Assembly (NCBI RefSeq): GCF_900106995.1
Contig: NZ_FNOK01000010.1
Coordinates: forward strand, 62,001 to 126,000
Direction of reading: 5' to 3'
Length of the DNA: 64,000 nt
From: Saccharopolyspora shandongensis
GTDB taxonomy: Bacteria; Actinomycetota; Actinomycetes; Mycobacteriales; Pseudonocardiaceae
The notes beneath the pieces were generated by a model. It did no database searches and was not told the origin of the DNA. It saw nothing but the letters and a program-made list of their open reading frames with translations. A program made the position numbers and the translations under genes. Positions 33,655 to 42,976 of this stretch are shown here, one piece after another (positions within the stretch are counted from its first letter, which is position 1; each line of letters begins with the position of its first letter).

Positions 33655-34580
33655 TGGTTGGACTCCTGCTGCTCGGTCAGTGCGAGGAACGCGGCCTCCA
33701 GCGGTGACACCACGGGCGCAAGCTCACGCACCGCGACGCCGGCCTGCACGAGCCGCGCCACCAATTCGTCAAGGGCGGGCACCGGCGCGCTCACCACGAG
33801 CACCTCGGTGTCCTGCCCATCGACGACGCGGATCCCTGCGACATCGGCGGCCAGCCTGCGGGCGGCCTCCGAGTCGGAGGTGCGAATCCGGTAGTCGAGT
33901 TCCTGGTTCTCGGTGGCGAGCTTGCTCAGCGGCCCGGAGAACACGACCCGTCCGGTGGCGACGATGGTGACCTCGGAGCACAGTGCTTCGAGGTCGTCCA
34001 TCCGGTGGCTCGAGAGCACGACGGAGGTTCCGTCGTCCGCGAGCCGGGTAAGGACGCGGTGCACGTGCTGCTTGCCGGCCGGGTCGAGGCCGTTGGACGG
34101 CTCGTCGAGCACCAGCAGACGCGGCTTGGTCAGCAGCGCCGCGGCGAGCCCGAGGCGCTGACGCATGCCGAGTGAGAAACCACGGACCCGGTCGTCGCCG
34201 ACATCGGTGAGCCCGACCTCGTCGAGCACATCGTCGATCCTCGCCGTCTTCGCATCACCGCCCCGAAGTACGGCCAACGCGGCGAGATTCTGCTTGGCGG
34301 TCAGCGAGGGGTAGAGCCCGGGACCGTCGACGAAACCCGCGACGGCGTCAGGACCGGTCAACGCCCGGCCGACCGGCGTACCGAGGATTTCGAGAGTGCC
34401 GCTGTCAGCGACGGCCAGACCCAGCAGCAGGCCGAGCAAAGTCGTCTTGCCGGCACCGTTCGGCCCGACCAACCCGTGGATCTGCCCCTGCGCCACATCC
34501 AGATCGATGCCGTCGAGCGCGACGACATCCCCGAAACACTTGGTAATCCCACGAGCCCGCACTGCCAGGGGTGTGTCCAT
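33651..34580 (-). CDS. ABC transporter ATP-binding protein (exporter type)
   Basis: 309 aa. Walker A GPNGAGKTTLLG, signature GFSLGMRQRLGLAAAL, Walker B LLVLDEPSNGLDP and switch His in VVLSSHRMDD: a complete ABC-2 / DRA-type nucleotide-binding domain with a C-terminal extension of about 90 residues as in drug and bacteriocin exporters. ATG 34580 was chosen because GAGGAAGGGA lies just before it. It forms the exporter with the overlapping permease gene; the substrate is unknown. Confidence 0.85.
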   Translation of the reverse strand: MDTPLAVRARGITKCFGDVVALDGIDLDVAQGQIHGLVGPNGAGKTTLLGLLLGLAVADSGTLEILGTPVGRALTGPDAVAGFVDGPGLYPSLTAKQNLAALAVLRGGDAKTARIDDVLDEVGLTDVGDDRVRGFSLGMRQRLGLAAALLTKPRLLVLDEPSNGLDPAGKQHVHRVLTRLADDGTSVVLSSHRMDDLEALCSEVTIVATGRVVFSGPLSKLATENQELDYRIRTSDSEAARRLAADVAGIRVVDGQDTEVLVVSAPVPALDELVARLVQAGVAVRELAPVVSPLEAAFLALTEQQESNQ

Positions 34581-34595
34581 GGTTCCCTTCCTCAA

Positions 34596-35441
34596 GAAAC
34601 GCTAAGAAACTTAGGCACGGCAACTAGCGCGGGCAGGGACGCCGGCTGAACGTTCGGGAAACAGAGGGCGACCGGGATCCCGCCGAGTCGTCAGCTGGAT
34701 CACGCGGTCAGACACTGACGACTACAACGCGCCCGAATTCGACTTCGCCTGCCGCCTGGTCTATGACCACATGGCCTCATCCCCGGCATCGCCACCTGTG
34801 TCCCATGACGACGCGCCCAGCGGTGCTGCGGTATGAGTGTGGACAGCAAGCCCGGTCTGCAGGCTAGGTCCGAGGATGGCCGTTACCTGGCGATCTCTGC
34901 ACGGCGAGGTGTGTCTGCTTCACTGGGCTCGGCCACTCCGCTGGCTGGTACCCCCCGACGCGCTGGAAGCCGAGCGGACGGTGTCCCAAGTGGACGCGGT
35001 GTGCGTCAATGGTTCGTCGAGGTGCGCCGAGACTTGCCGAACACGGTGAGCATAGGTGGAGCTGACTGGATCCACATACAGGACGCCACCCGGCGAGAGC
35101 TGGCGCGAGGAGGTCCCGCGGGACCGTTCCGGGGCCACGATGGAACGTGCTGGTGTCCGTCGATCCGTGCCGCCGAGACCGACCTGTGCCAGGTCGGCGG
35201 ACGTCGGCGTGACCGACCGGAGGCCGCCGTCGATGACTGGATGACCACCACCGACACGGGAGGCGACCACCTACCCGATGCAGTATCGCTCGGCGCAGAG
35301 GCTGCTCTGCCGTCGGCGGCTAGGTGCTCCCGTTCCGTCTGCGCGGTGGCGTTCCCGCACGTCAACCCTCGCTTTCGGGGACAGATCACTGGGCCCGCAG
35401 AGCTACCATGCCTTGGTAGAGGTGGTGTCGGGTGAGCAGCG
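34596..35441. other. 850-bp region without a convincing gene
   Basis: Between the ABC operon and the LuxR-type regulator. A start-less plus-strand frame (about 34690-34835, TDDYNAPEFDFACRLVYDHM) may be a gene remnant. The rest has frames on both strands but none with a family pattern or ribosome site. The promoters of both flanking units must lie here. Confidence 0.3.
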
Positions 35442-37751
35442 GTGTCGAGTCGGGGCGTGGGTCGGCTTCCGGCTGAGTTGACGGGGTTCGTTGGCCGTGT
35501 GGAAGCCACGGTCGATGTGAAGCGTGCTCTGGGATCGTCTCGGTTGGTGACGTTGACCGGTGTGGGTGGGACCGGTAAGTCGCGGTTGGCGCTGCATGTC
35601 GCGTGGGAGTTGCGGCGGGCGTTTGCTGATGGCGTGTGGCTGGTGGGTTTGGCTGCGCTGCGGGATCCGGCGCTGTTGAGGGATACGGTCGCGTCGGCGT
35701 TGGGTTTGACCGACCGGTCGAATCGGGATCCGGAAACGGTGTTGGTCAACTATGTGGCGGAGAAGCGGTTGTTGCTGGTACTGGACAACTGCGAGCACCT
35801 GCTGGATGACAGCGCGCATCTAGTGGCCCGCCTGTTGCGGGCTGCGCCGGGACTGCGGGTCCTGGCCACGAGCCGGGCCCCGCTGGACATTACAGGTGAG
35901 TACGTGTGGCAAGTTCCCCCGCTGTCGCTGCCACCGGAGGGTTCGCCACCGTCTGCGGACTGCGGCCGCCGGTACGAGGCGTTGGAGTTGTTCGAGCAGC
36001 GGGCAGCCGATGTCGTGTCCGGGTTCGCCCTGACCGACGACAACACGGCGGCGGTGGCCCGATTGTGCCGGCGGCTGGATGGGTTGCCGCTGGCGATCGA
36101 GCTGGCCGCAGTCCAGCTGCGGACGCTGAGCGTCGAGCAGATCCTGGAGCGGCTGCAAGACCGTTTCCAGTTGCTCGCGCATGGCGACCGGGCCGCGCCG
36201 GCTCGGCATCAGACGCTACGAGCGGCGATCGAGTGGAGCTTCGAGCTGTGCACGGAGCTCGAGCGCACGGTGTGGGCCAGGTTGTCCGTGTTCCCGGGCG
36301 AGTTCGACATGACCGCAGCCGAGGATGTGTGTGTCGGCGAGGGAGTGCTGGTCGAGGAAGTGTTCACCGGGGTGGCTGGGCTGGTCGACAAATCCCTGTT
36401 GATCAAGCGCGGGGAAACCCAGGGCGCTCGATACCGGATGTTGGAAACAATCCGCCAGTACGGCAGAGAGCAGCTTTCCAAGGAGAAGGAAGAAACTGTC
36501 CGCCGGCGGCATCGGGATTACTACCTGCGCCTGGCCGAACGGGCGGAAGCGGACTGGTTCGGCCCCGACCAGGCGCAGTGGCTGGAGCGATTCCATGCCG
36601 AGCAGCCCAACGTGCGGGTGGCGTTGGAGTTCTGCCTCACCCGACCCGGTCAGGCCCGCACCGGGTTGCGGATGGCCGGCGCGCTGTACTGGTACTGGAT
36701 CGTGCGTGCCGTCCGGGACGGCCGGTGGTGGCTGGAGCAGGCGCTGGCCTGTGACACCGAGCCCAGCCCCGAGCGGGCCAACGCACTGTGGGGTGTCGGC
36801 TATCTCGCCGTCATTCAAGGCGATACCGCGTACGCTCTCGTGGTCCTGTCCGAATGCGTTGACCTGGCCCGAGTATTCGACGACGAGATCACACTGGGGC
36901 ACGCGCAGCAGTTTCTCGGGTTGGCCAGGTGGTTCGCTGACGAGTTACCGGCGGCGGCCGCAGCGTATGAGCAGGCAGTGGCTCACTATCGAAACGCGGG
37001 CGCCCAGGGCTCGTTGCCGGCCGTGGTGTTGTGCTGTCTGGGCACGGTCGTGGGCATGTTGGGTGATTCCGAGCGCGGGGTCGCGCTGTGCCAGGAGTGC
37101 GTCACCGACTGCCAGGCCAATGGTGAACGATGGGGGCGGTCGTGGGGGTTGTGGCACCTGGCCCTCGCTCACTGGCTTCAGCGCGATCTGCCGCAGGTGA
37201 CCGCGTATGCGACGGAGGCCCTCCGGCTCAAGCATGCTCTCCACGACCACTTGGGCATCTCGTGGTGTGTGGAGATGCTGGGTTGGGTGGCCGCGGCCGA
37301 GGAGGACGCCCAGCGGGCCGCCGTTCTTTTCGGTATGGCCGATACATTGTGGGAGCAGATCGGCGAATGGCTGACGGGTTGGGCGACTGCGCGCGAGTGG
37401 AGCAGTCAGTGCCAGACCAAGGCTCGCGACATTCTCGGTAGCCGCGTCTACGAGGCCGCCCTCCAGCAGGGCAAGCGCTTCACGCTCGAGGAGACCGTGG
37501 CTTACGTGCTAGGCGAACAACCACACACGGAGCCCGTCGCCCCTGTCGCCGCGTCCGAGCTACCGCTGACCCGGCGCGAGCGCGAGGTCGCCAAGCTGGT
37601 TGCCCAGGGCATGTCCAACAAGGACATCGCCGTCACCCTCATGGTCGCCCGGCGCACCGCCGAGTCACATGTCGAACACATCCTCACCAAACTGGGCTTC
37701 ACCTCCCGCACCCAGATCGCGGCCTGGTTCACCGAGCAGGGCTTTCGGTAA
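35442..37751 (+). CDS. Large ATP-binding LuxR-family transcriptional regulator (NB-ARC/TPR/HTH)
   Basis: 769 aa. Residues 10-290: STAND-type NTPase with Walker A LTGVGGTGKSRLAL, Walker B RLLLVLDNCEHLLD and sensor LRVLATSRAPLDI. Residues about 330-690: TPR-like helical repeats. Residues 705-769: LuxR-type helix-turn-helix, LTRREREVAKLVAQG, MSNKDIAVTLMVARRTAESH, VEHILTKLGFTSR. Such proteins switch on ligand binding with ATP and activate pathway genes. An in-frame stop lies three codons before GTG 35442, which fixes the start. No obvious target pathway adjoins it. Confidence 0.85.
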   Translation: MSSRGVGRLPAELTGFVGRVEATVDVKRALGSSRLVTLTGVGGTGKSRLALHVAWELRRAFADGVWLVGLAALRDPALLRDTVASALGLTDRSNRDPETVLVNYVAEKRLLLVLDNCEHLLDDSAHLVARLLRAAPGLRVLATSRAPLDITGEYVWQVPPLSLPPEGSPPSADCGRRYEALELFEQRAADVVSGFALTDDNTAAVARLCRRLDGLPLAIELAAVQLRTLSVEQILERLQDRFQLLAHGDRAAPARHQTLRAAIEWSFELCTELERTVWARLSVFPGEFDMTAAEDVCVGEGVLVEEVFTGVAGLVDKSLLIKRGETQGARYRMLETIRQYGREQLSKEKEETVRRRHRDYYLRLAERAEADWFGPDQAQWLERFHAEQPNVRVALEFCLTRPGQARTGLRMAGALYWYWIVRAVRDGRWWLEQALACDTEPSPERANALWGVGYLAVIQGDTAYALVVLSECVDLARVFDDEITLGHAQQFLGLARWFADELPAAAAAYEQAVAHYRNAGAQGSLPAVVLCCLGTVVGMLGDSERGVALCQECVTDCQANGERWGRSWGLWHLALAHWLQRDLPQVTAYATEALRLKHALHDHLGISWCVEMLGWVAAAEEDAQRAAVLFGMADTLWEQIGEWLTGWATAREWSSQCQTKARDILGSRVYEAALQQGKRFTLEETVAYVLGEQPHTEPVAPVAASELPLTRREREVAKLVAQGMSNKDIAVTLMVARRTAESHVEHILTKLGFTSRTQIAAWFTEQGFR

Positions 37752-38236
37752 CAACGGAGCCAGGAACACCGCCAAGGTGTCCAGTTTGCCGGACCAACGC
37801 CGGTTCCCTGCGGCTCCCGTTGATGGTGCTGGCCCACCCAGCGCGGGGGCGCGTAATTTTCGGTCGTGTCGGTCGATGGCGGACGCCATCCCGAGTAAAC
37901 CGCCATCCTCGCGGCGGTCGACGGCGACATCACTTCGGCCACCGCTCGCCCATGGCGCGCAGGAGCGTGGTGCAGGTGAGGTTGACGATGTTCAAGGGGC
38001 GGCCGTGGCTGGTCCTGGGGTGTTCGATCCATCAGGGGAGGTGATGGAATTCTGGAGCGCTGCGGGCTGACTGGCGGGCCGAAGACGGTGGGCAGGCCCG
38101 ACCAGCACGGCGAGTCAGATCGAGTATGACGCGAGCGCCCATGGCACGACGACCCTGGCGATGCTCCCAGGAAGCGTGGTGCGGACGCGATCAGCGTGTC
38201 CGGAGCCGCGTGCGGCGGCGGTCGCGGATCACTGCA
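37752..38236. other. Intergenic region of about 485 bp
   Basis: Downstream of the LuxR-type gene and downstream of the minus-strand membrane protein gene. No family pattern was found in any frame. The composition suggests old coding sequence, but nothing can be named. Confidence 0.3.
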
Positions 38237-38668
38237 TCACGCCACGGCCCTTGCGGTCGACCAGGCCGCCCAGCTCCGGCTGAGCACATACGCGGCCAGC
38301 AGGATGACCGTGACCGCTCCGTCGGCGATCAGCGCCACGCCGGCGCCGTCGGTCCCGCTGCCGAAGGACAAGGCGGCCAGGGTCAGGCCGAGCTTGTTGA
38401 GGATGGCGAGCTCCCAGATCCCGGCGTAGAGCCGGGGGCGGTAGGCCAGCAGCAGGAACACGCCCGCGAAGACACCGAAGCCGAGCATGCGCCAGGTCTC
38501 GACCATCCGTGTGGCAGGTCCGGCGGTTGCGACGGTGCCCACTGCGCCGGCCACTGCGGCGACGGCGCCAGCGGCGGCGAGGACGAGCAGGGCCCGCGCG
38601 ACGCGGTCACGGATCCGCGCGGATCCGGTGCCGGTCTCGACGTGACGGGATGGGGCATGAGCGGGCAT
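38237..38668 (-). CDS. Small four-helix membrane protein of unknown function
   Basis: 143 aa with four predicted membrane helices (VARALLVLAAAGAVAAVAGAV; MLGFGVFAGVFLLLAY; ELAILNKLGLTLAALSFG; AVTVILLAAYVLS). ATG 38668 has AAAGGTGG at good spacing; a GTG three codons earlier is less likely. The gene is divergent from a TetR gene across a strong double operator, so it is probably its regulated target. Function unknown. Confidence 0.7.
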   Translation of the reverse strand: MPAHAPSRHVETGTGSARIRDRVARALLVLAAAGAVAAVAGAVGTVATAGPATRMVETWRMLGFGVFAGVFLLLAYRPRLYAGIWELAILNKLGLTLAALSFGSGTDGAGVALIADGAVTVILLAAYVLSRSWAAWSTARAVA

Positions 38669-38683
38669 CGACGCCACCTTTCA

Positions 38684-38722
38684 CCCTAACGGTGTTAGGG
38701 CGCTAATCTAACACCGTTAGGG
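38684..38722. promoter_or_regulatory. Twin TetR operators between the membrane protein and TetR genes
   Basis: Two 15-bp arms (38684-38698, CCCTAACGGTGTTAG; 38708-38722, CTAACACCGTTAGGG) are exact mirror images with a 9-bp spacer. Each arm also contains its own half-palindrome CTAAC-N3-GTTAG, so there are two dimer sites 24 bp centre to centre. They lie 16-54 bp from the divergent start codons. Confidence 0.75.
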
Positions 38723-38744
38723 TCATTCTGGGGAGGCGGGACGG

Positions 38745-39284
38745 ATGGCTTCCCACGCACTGAGTCGGCTCACCCCACGAGCCCGGGAGATCGTGCAGAC
38801 CGCGCGGCAACTCCTCGAGCGGGAGGGCCCCGACGCGCTATCGATGCGCCGCCTCGCCGCCCAACTCGGGATCCGCGCCTCCTCGATCTACGAGCACCTC
38901 CGCGACAAGCAGGCACTGGAGGCGGCGCTGATCTCGGTCGGCTTCGAGGAGCAAGCCGAACTGTTCGCGCAGGCCGTCCATCGATCCGACGCCCCGATCG
39001 CCGCCCTCGCTGCCGCGTACCGCGACTTCGCGCGCCGCCAGCCGAACCTCTATCGGCTGATGACCGAGCGGCCCCTGCGCCGCGACCTGCTCGCCTCCGG
39101 CGTCGAGGAGGCGGCCGCAATGCCGCTCCTCGACGCCACCGGCGGTGACCGTGAACGTGCACGGGCCATCTGGGCCTTCGCGCACGGCATGGTCATCCTC
39201 GAGTTGAACCAACGCTTCCCATCCGACGCCGATCTCGACGCGGCCTGGAGCAAGGGCATCGACGTATTCCACGGCACGGGCTGA
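38745..39284 (+). CDS. TetR-family regulator
   Basis: 179 aa. N-terminal helix-turn-helix (REIVQTARQLLEREGPDALS, MRRLAAQLGIRASSIYEHLR), then a TetR_C-type helical domain (PNLYRLMTERPLRRDLLASG; ERARAIWAFAHGMVILELNQ) similar to the WHG-domain subgroup. ATG 38745 after GGAGGCGG. It probably represses itself and the divergent membrane protein gene through the twin operators in between. Confidence 0.85.
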   Translation: MASHALSRLTPRAREIVQTARQLLEREGPDALSMRRLAAQLGIRASSIYEHLRDKQALEAALISVGFEEQAELFAQAVHRSDAPIAALAAAYRDFARRQPNLYRLMTERPLRRDLLASGVEEAAAMPLLDATGGDRERARAIWAFAHGMVILELNQRFPSDADLDAAWSKGIDVFHGTG

Positions 39285-39310
39285 GCACCGCCTACTCGGT
39301 AAGAGGGCGA

Positions 39311-39649
39311 GTGCAGGCCAGGCGCGGACGAGGGCGCCGCTCCTTCTGGGGCTCCGTCCGCGCGGTTTCCTGCCACGAGGACCTGCCGGTACTGCTGGAT
39401 GAACTCCGGCCGGCACTGCGTACAAACAACGTTCTGGTCACCATCAATAACGGTCCCGCGCTCCAAGCCTGGCCGTCCGGTGCAGCGCCTGACCAGACAC
39501 CACTGTGGACGGTCTGTGCTGATCTCGATGACAGCGCAACTGATCTGCGGATTTCTTCTTGCGGGAACCGGGTTCCGGGACCGCGGTTGGTATCGAGGGG
39601 ATTACGGTTGGCGGGAATTCTGAACCGCCACCGGGTGGGCCGCATCTGA
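39311..39649 (+). CDS. Hypothetical protein or gene remnant
   Basis: 112-codon GTG-started frame. The middle (EDLPVLLDELRPALRTNNVL, VTINNGPALQAWPSG, PLWTVCADLDD) has a protein-like composition, but the ends do not and there is no ribosome site. It may be a fragment of a lost gene. I do not recognise the family. Confidence 0.25.
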   Translation: MQARRGRGRRSFWGSVRAVSCHEDLPVLLDELRPALRTNNVLVTINNGPALQAWPSGAAPDQTPLWTVCADLDDSATDLRISSCGNRVPGPRLVSRGLRLAGILNRHRVGRI

Positions 39650-39736
39650 ACAACTGTCGCACCGACAGCTGGAACCGACTCCTCCGGCGCGTCGGGCGGC
39701 ACGCGGCACTGCACCCCAAGAGGAGAAACACCGACC

Positions 39737-40297
39737 ATGACTCACGCCCCCACCGCCGCGCCTGCGCACGTGCACGTGCCGAAGCGACCGGTGACGCTGC
39801 TCATCCTGCAGATCTTCGCCGGACTGTCCGGACTGCTGCCGGTCGTCGCCGGGATCCTGAACTTCGCCGGCGGCCGCCAGCTGGCCGAGGACGAGCTGGT
39901 CAACAACATCGACCGCATCGAGCCCGGCCTGCTGGACGAGGCGGGCCTCAGCGAGGACGCGTTCGTCGAGCTGATGCGCAGCACTGGTCAGTGGGACGGC
40001 TTCGTCACCGGATTCCAGGGCGCCATGGCCACCTGGGCGGGTGTCGAGATCGGCTTTGGAATCCTGGTGCTGGTGTGGACGATCTTCGCCCGTACGATCT
40101 GGGCCCGGGTGCTGCTCACCGTGTTCTCAGTGCTCGCCTTCATCGTCCACTTCGCCGCCATCGGCACCTCGGCCATGGGATCGGACATGGTCGGCGGGAC
40201 GCTCATGGCCGCTTGGCCCTGCTGCCTGCTGACGCTCGTGTTCTGCTGGCTCCCGCCGATCAACCGCTACGCCAAGGCGGTGAAGCCGGCTCGCTGA
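39737..40297 (+). CDS. Four-helix membrane protein of unknown function
   Basis: 186 aa. Helices at about 20-45 (VTLLILQIFAGLSGLLPVVA), 95-120 (AGVEIGFGILVLVWTIFA), 122-145 (LLTVFSVLAFIVHFAAIG) and 155-175 (AAWPCCLLTLVFCWLP), with a 50-residue acidic loop after the first. ATG 39737 after AAGAGGAG. The pattern is that of small hypothetical membrane proteins common in actinomycetes. A hairpin follows the stop. Confidence 0.7.
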   Translation: MTHAPTAAPAHVHVPKRPVTLLILQIFAGLSGLLPVVAGILNFAGGRQLAEDELVNNIDRIEPGLLDEAGLSEDAFVELMRSTGQWDGFVTGFQGAMATWAGVEIGFGILVLVWTIFARTIWARVLLTVFSVLAFIVHFAAIGTSAMGSDMVGGTLMAAWPCCLLTLVFCWLPPINRYAKAVKPAR

Positions 40298-40321
40298 CCG
40301 CGGCCGCGGGCTGCGGAGATC

Positions 40322-40349
40322 GAGGCCCGTCGGGAAACCGGCGGGCCTC
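40322..40349 (+). terminator. Terminator hairpin after the membrane protein gene
   Basis: Perfect 8-bp stem GAGGCCCG / CGGGCCTC with a 12-nt loop, 25 bp past the stop. Confidence 0.55.
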
Positions 40350-40541
40350 ACCGCCCAACGACCGGTGACCGTTTGGAAGCAGTCGTTAGGCGGCGTGCGA
40401 CCAAGTCGCGGTGGTGCGCAGCACCGTGTCCGGGCGCACCAGCACCCCGTCTCACCTGTGCGGACGAGGTTATCGGCAAGGGCAGCGCTTGTCGGCTGGT
40501 GCGCCGCGCGGCTTGGCGTTGCACCCGCCCCCGATCCAGGT

Positions 40542-40574
40542 GACGCGGGGCGCGGGTGGGCCGCACCCCGCGTC
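40542..40574 (-). terminator. Terminator hairpin at the end of the long sugar operon
   Basis: Perfect 9-bp stem GACGCGGGG / CCCCGCGTC with a GC-rich loop that can pair further, beginning 7 bp past the stop of the sugar dehydrogenase gene. Confidence 0.65.
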
Positions 40575-40580
40575 GGGGCT

Positions 40581-42881
40581 TCAGCGTTGGAAGAAGCGGC
40601 GGTACTGATTGGCTATCGCATCCGCTTCTACCGCCGTGTTCAGGAACATCAGCGAGTCCATCCGGCAGTTGCAGGGGTTTCGCTCCGCCGTGTTCTGCGG
40701 GAAGCTGCCGCCGATCTTGATCCCTCGCGGGTTCGTCCTCGTCGTTCCCGACCCGTCGAGCTGCCACGGATCGCCCGGGACCGCGTAGAAGCCGGGGAGC
40801 GGTTCGCCGTTGCGGTAGAGGGCGATTTCGCCCTTCGTGTAGTCGAACGTCGCCGCCAGGTGCACCCATTCGCCGGGCGGGAGCAGCTCGCGCCAGTCCT
40901 GCTGGGCGGCGAACGTCTGGGAGCTGCCGCCGTCGATGCGGCGACCCAGCCCCACCAGCCGCAGTTCACCGTCGACCTGGATCAGCTCCAGCAGCGCCCG
41001 GACGTCGTGGCCGTCGGAGTTGCCGCTGAGGATCCCGGCGAGACCGACGGCGTTGTACCGGTCGCCCGGGTCCGGGGTGTTCGAGTTGGGGCTGGGGTTC
41101 TCGCCGGTCATCTTGAACCAGCCCATCACGGTCGCGCCCTCGGTGCCGTTGAACGCGCTGAGCGACGAGACCCCGTTGCCGTCCCAGACACCGGCTTTCC
41201 AGTCGTCGTTGCCGGCCACTTCGGGGTTGACCTGCCGCGTTTGGAGGGCGTTGTTGCTGCCGGGGAACGCGCCGTCGGCCACCCGCATGTCCTCGCCGCC
41301 GCCCAGCAGGCTCAGCAGGGTGCGGGACGCGCCGCGGTCGAGCTCGCGGGAATCGTCGGCGGCGAAGGGGCGCTCGAAGTCGTAGTAGGCGACCAGGTTC
41401 CGCTGCACCTGCTCGGTGACCTCCGAGCCGGGGGCCGCGCGCGTTCCGGCCACCTTCCAGATCTTGCCGTTGGCCTTGGCGAGCAGGTACAGGTTGCGCT
41501 GCGAGTCCGTGCCGAAGCGCAGGTCCACCCGGCCGTCCCCGACGAAGTCCGTCATCCGCATCTGCTTGCCCGCGGTGTCGAACAGCTGCAACTCGTGCAG
41601 GGGCGCGCGTTCCGCGCCGCGCTTCATCCGGTTGACGTCGGTGTAGAACACGCGGCCGTCCACCAGGTCGCCGAAGACGTACTTGCCCCGCAGCAGCGGA
41701 AATTCCGCTCCCCGGTACACCTGACCGCCGGAGATCGCGTGGCCGCTGTCGGAGTTGCACGGCCAGCCCTGCGGCGGATCGTGGTCGTAGGCGGCGACCG
41801 GGTAGACGTAGCCGTACTTCTCGTCGTCCGCCGGCAGCGGGTACAGGTAGCACTGGTTCTCCGGGCGGAAGGTGAAGTCGCCCTCGCGCTCGCTCCACCC
41901 GTAGTTGTCCCCGGCGCGGACCTCGTACACCGCCTCGATCGCGTGCTGGCCGATGTGGCCGAGGTACATCGCGTGCCGCCCCTCGGGATCCCAGCTGAAC
42001 CGGTGCGGGTCGCGCATGCCGATTGCGTAGATCTCGCCCAGCGCGCCGGGTGTGCCGACGAACGGGTTCGACGCCGGAATGCCGTACTGGCCGTTCGGGC
42101 CATCGTTGCCCGCCGGGTCGATCCGCAGGATCTTGCCCGCCGGGGTGCTCATGTCCTGCGGCACATCGGAGTCCAGACCGATGCCGCCGTCACCGACTCC
42201 CAGGTACAGCAGGCCGTAGTCGGGGTCGCCCGGCTTGGCGGTGGGGTTGAAGTCGATCTGCTGGATCGCGTGGATCTGGGTGGTGAACCCGAAGCGGAAG
42301 ATCTCCCGCTGGGAACCCGAGAACACGTCGGCGGCCGGATCGTCGGCGGTCCACTCGGTCACCACGCTCTGCACGGACGCGTTCGGCTGGTTCGGATAGG
42401 TCGGCTCCTCGGAGTCGATGGCCGCCTTGTCCTCGCTGTGCACCGTGTAGAACTTGCCGTTGCGCGCGAAGTCGGGGTGGAAGGCGACGAATCCGAAGCC
42501 GCTGCCCATCCCGCGCCCGGAGAAGAAGTGCTCGAAGCGGGCCTTGAAGTCCAGGTACACGTGCTGCTGACCGCCGTCCAGCAGGTACAGCGGGCCGTTG
42601 AGGTCGGGCACGAACATCCGGCCGGAGCCGTCGGGCACCTCGCCGATGTAGTTGATCCGGTTGTGCCGGATCAGCCGCGGGTCGGTCGCCGGTGGCGTCG
42701 CCTCGGACGCGGGCAGCTGCGCGACCTCCTGGAGCACCAGGCCGAGCCGGGACTGCTGCGGCTCTTCGGGGATCGGATCGATGATCGGTTCGTCGGCGGC
42801 ACCGGCCGCCGGTGGTGCTAACAGGGTCGCTGCGGCCACCACTGCGGTGATCGCGGCGCACCAAGATCTGCGCACGCGCAT
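40581..42881 (-). CDS. Secreted PQQ-dependent sugar dehydrogenase-like protein with C-terminal LamG domain
   Basis: 766 aa. Signal peptide (RRSWCAAITAVVAAATLL...GAA). Residues about 65-500 form the six-bladed GSDH propeller of soluble aldose-sugar dehydrogenases: FFSGRGMGSGFGFVAFHPDF, LLYLGVGDGG, GKILRIDPAGND, YAIGMRDPHRFSWDPEG, GDNYGWSEREGDF and GGQVYRGAEFP. Residues about 510-766 resemble a LamG/concanavalin fold (GWFKMTGENP; GEWVHLAATFDYTKGEIALY). It would oxidise a sugar C1 outside the cell using PQQ, or bind glycans. Last gene of a ten-gene operon that also imports and metabolises a sugar-like compound. ATG 42881. Confidence 0.8.
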   Translation of the reverse strand: MRVRRSWCAAITAVVAAATLLAPPAAGAADEPIIDPIPEEPQQSRLGLVLQEVAQLPASEATPPATDPRLIRHNRINYIGEVPDGSGRMFVPDLNGPLYLLDGGQQHVYLDFKARFEHFFSGRGMGSGFGFVAFHPDFARNGKFYTVHSEDKAAIDSEEPTYPNQPNASVQSVVTEWTADDPAADVFSGSQREIFRFGFTTQIHAIQQIDFNPTAKPGDPDYGLLYLGVGDGGIGLDSDVPQDMSTPAGKILRIDPAGNDGPNGQYGIPASNPFVGTPGALGEIYAIGMRDPHRFSWDPEGRHAMYLGHIGQHAIEAVYEVRAGDNYGWSEREGDFTFRPENQCYLYPLPADDEKYGYVYPVAAYDHDPPQGWPCNSDSGHAISGGQVYRGAEFPLLRGKYVFGDLVDGRVFYTDVNRMKRGAERAPLHELQLFDTAGKQMRMTDFVGDGRVDLRFGTDSQRNLYLLAKANGKIWKVAGTRAAPGSEVTEQVQRNLVAYYDFERPFAADDSRELDRGASRTLLSLLGGGEDMRVADGAFPGSNNALQTRQVNPEVAGNDDWKAGVWDGNGVSSLSAFNGTEGATVMGWFKMTGENPSPNSNTPDPGDRYNAVGLAGILSGNSDGHDVRALLELIQVDGELRLVGLGRRIDGGSSQTFAAQQDWRELLPPGEWVHLAATFDYTKGEIALYRNGEPLPGFYAVPGDPWQLDGSGTTRTNPRGIKIGGSFPQNTAERNPCNCRMDSLMFLNTAVEADAIANQYRRFFQR

Positions 42882-42976
42882 GGTCGGACTCCATCCCTCG
42901 CCGTTGTGGGTCGGTCATGCATCGCAGGCGGCCGGCGGAAACCGGCGGACTGCGGGAGAAAAGCCGGAAACCGCTG

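Noticed and set aside
40365-42821. 818-aa plus-strand frame opposite the sugar dehydrogenase gene
   Set aside because: Antisense shadow; the minus strand carries signal peptide and propeller motifs.
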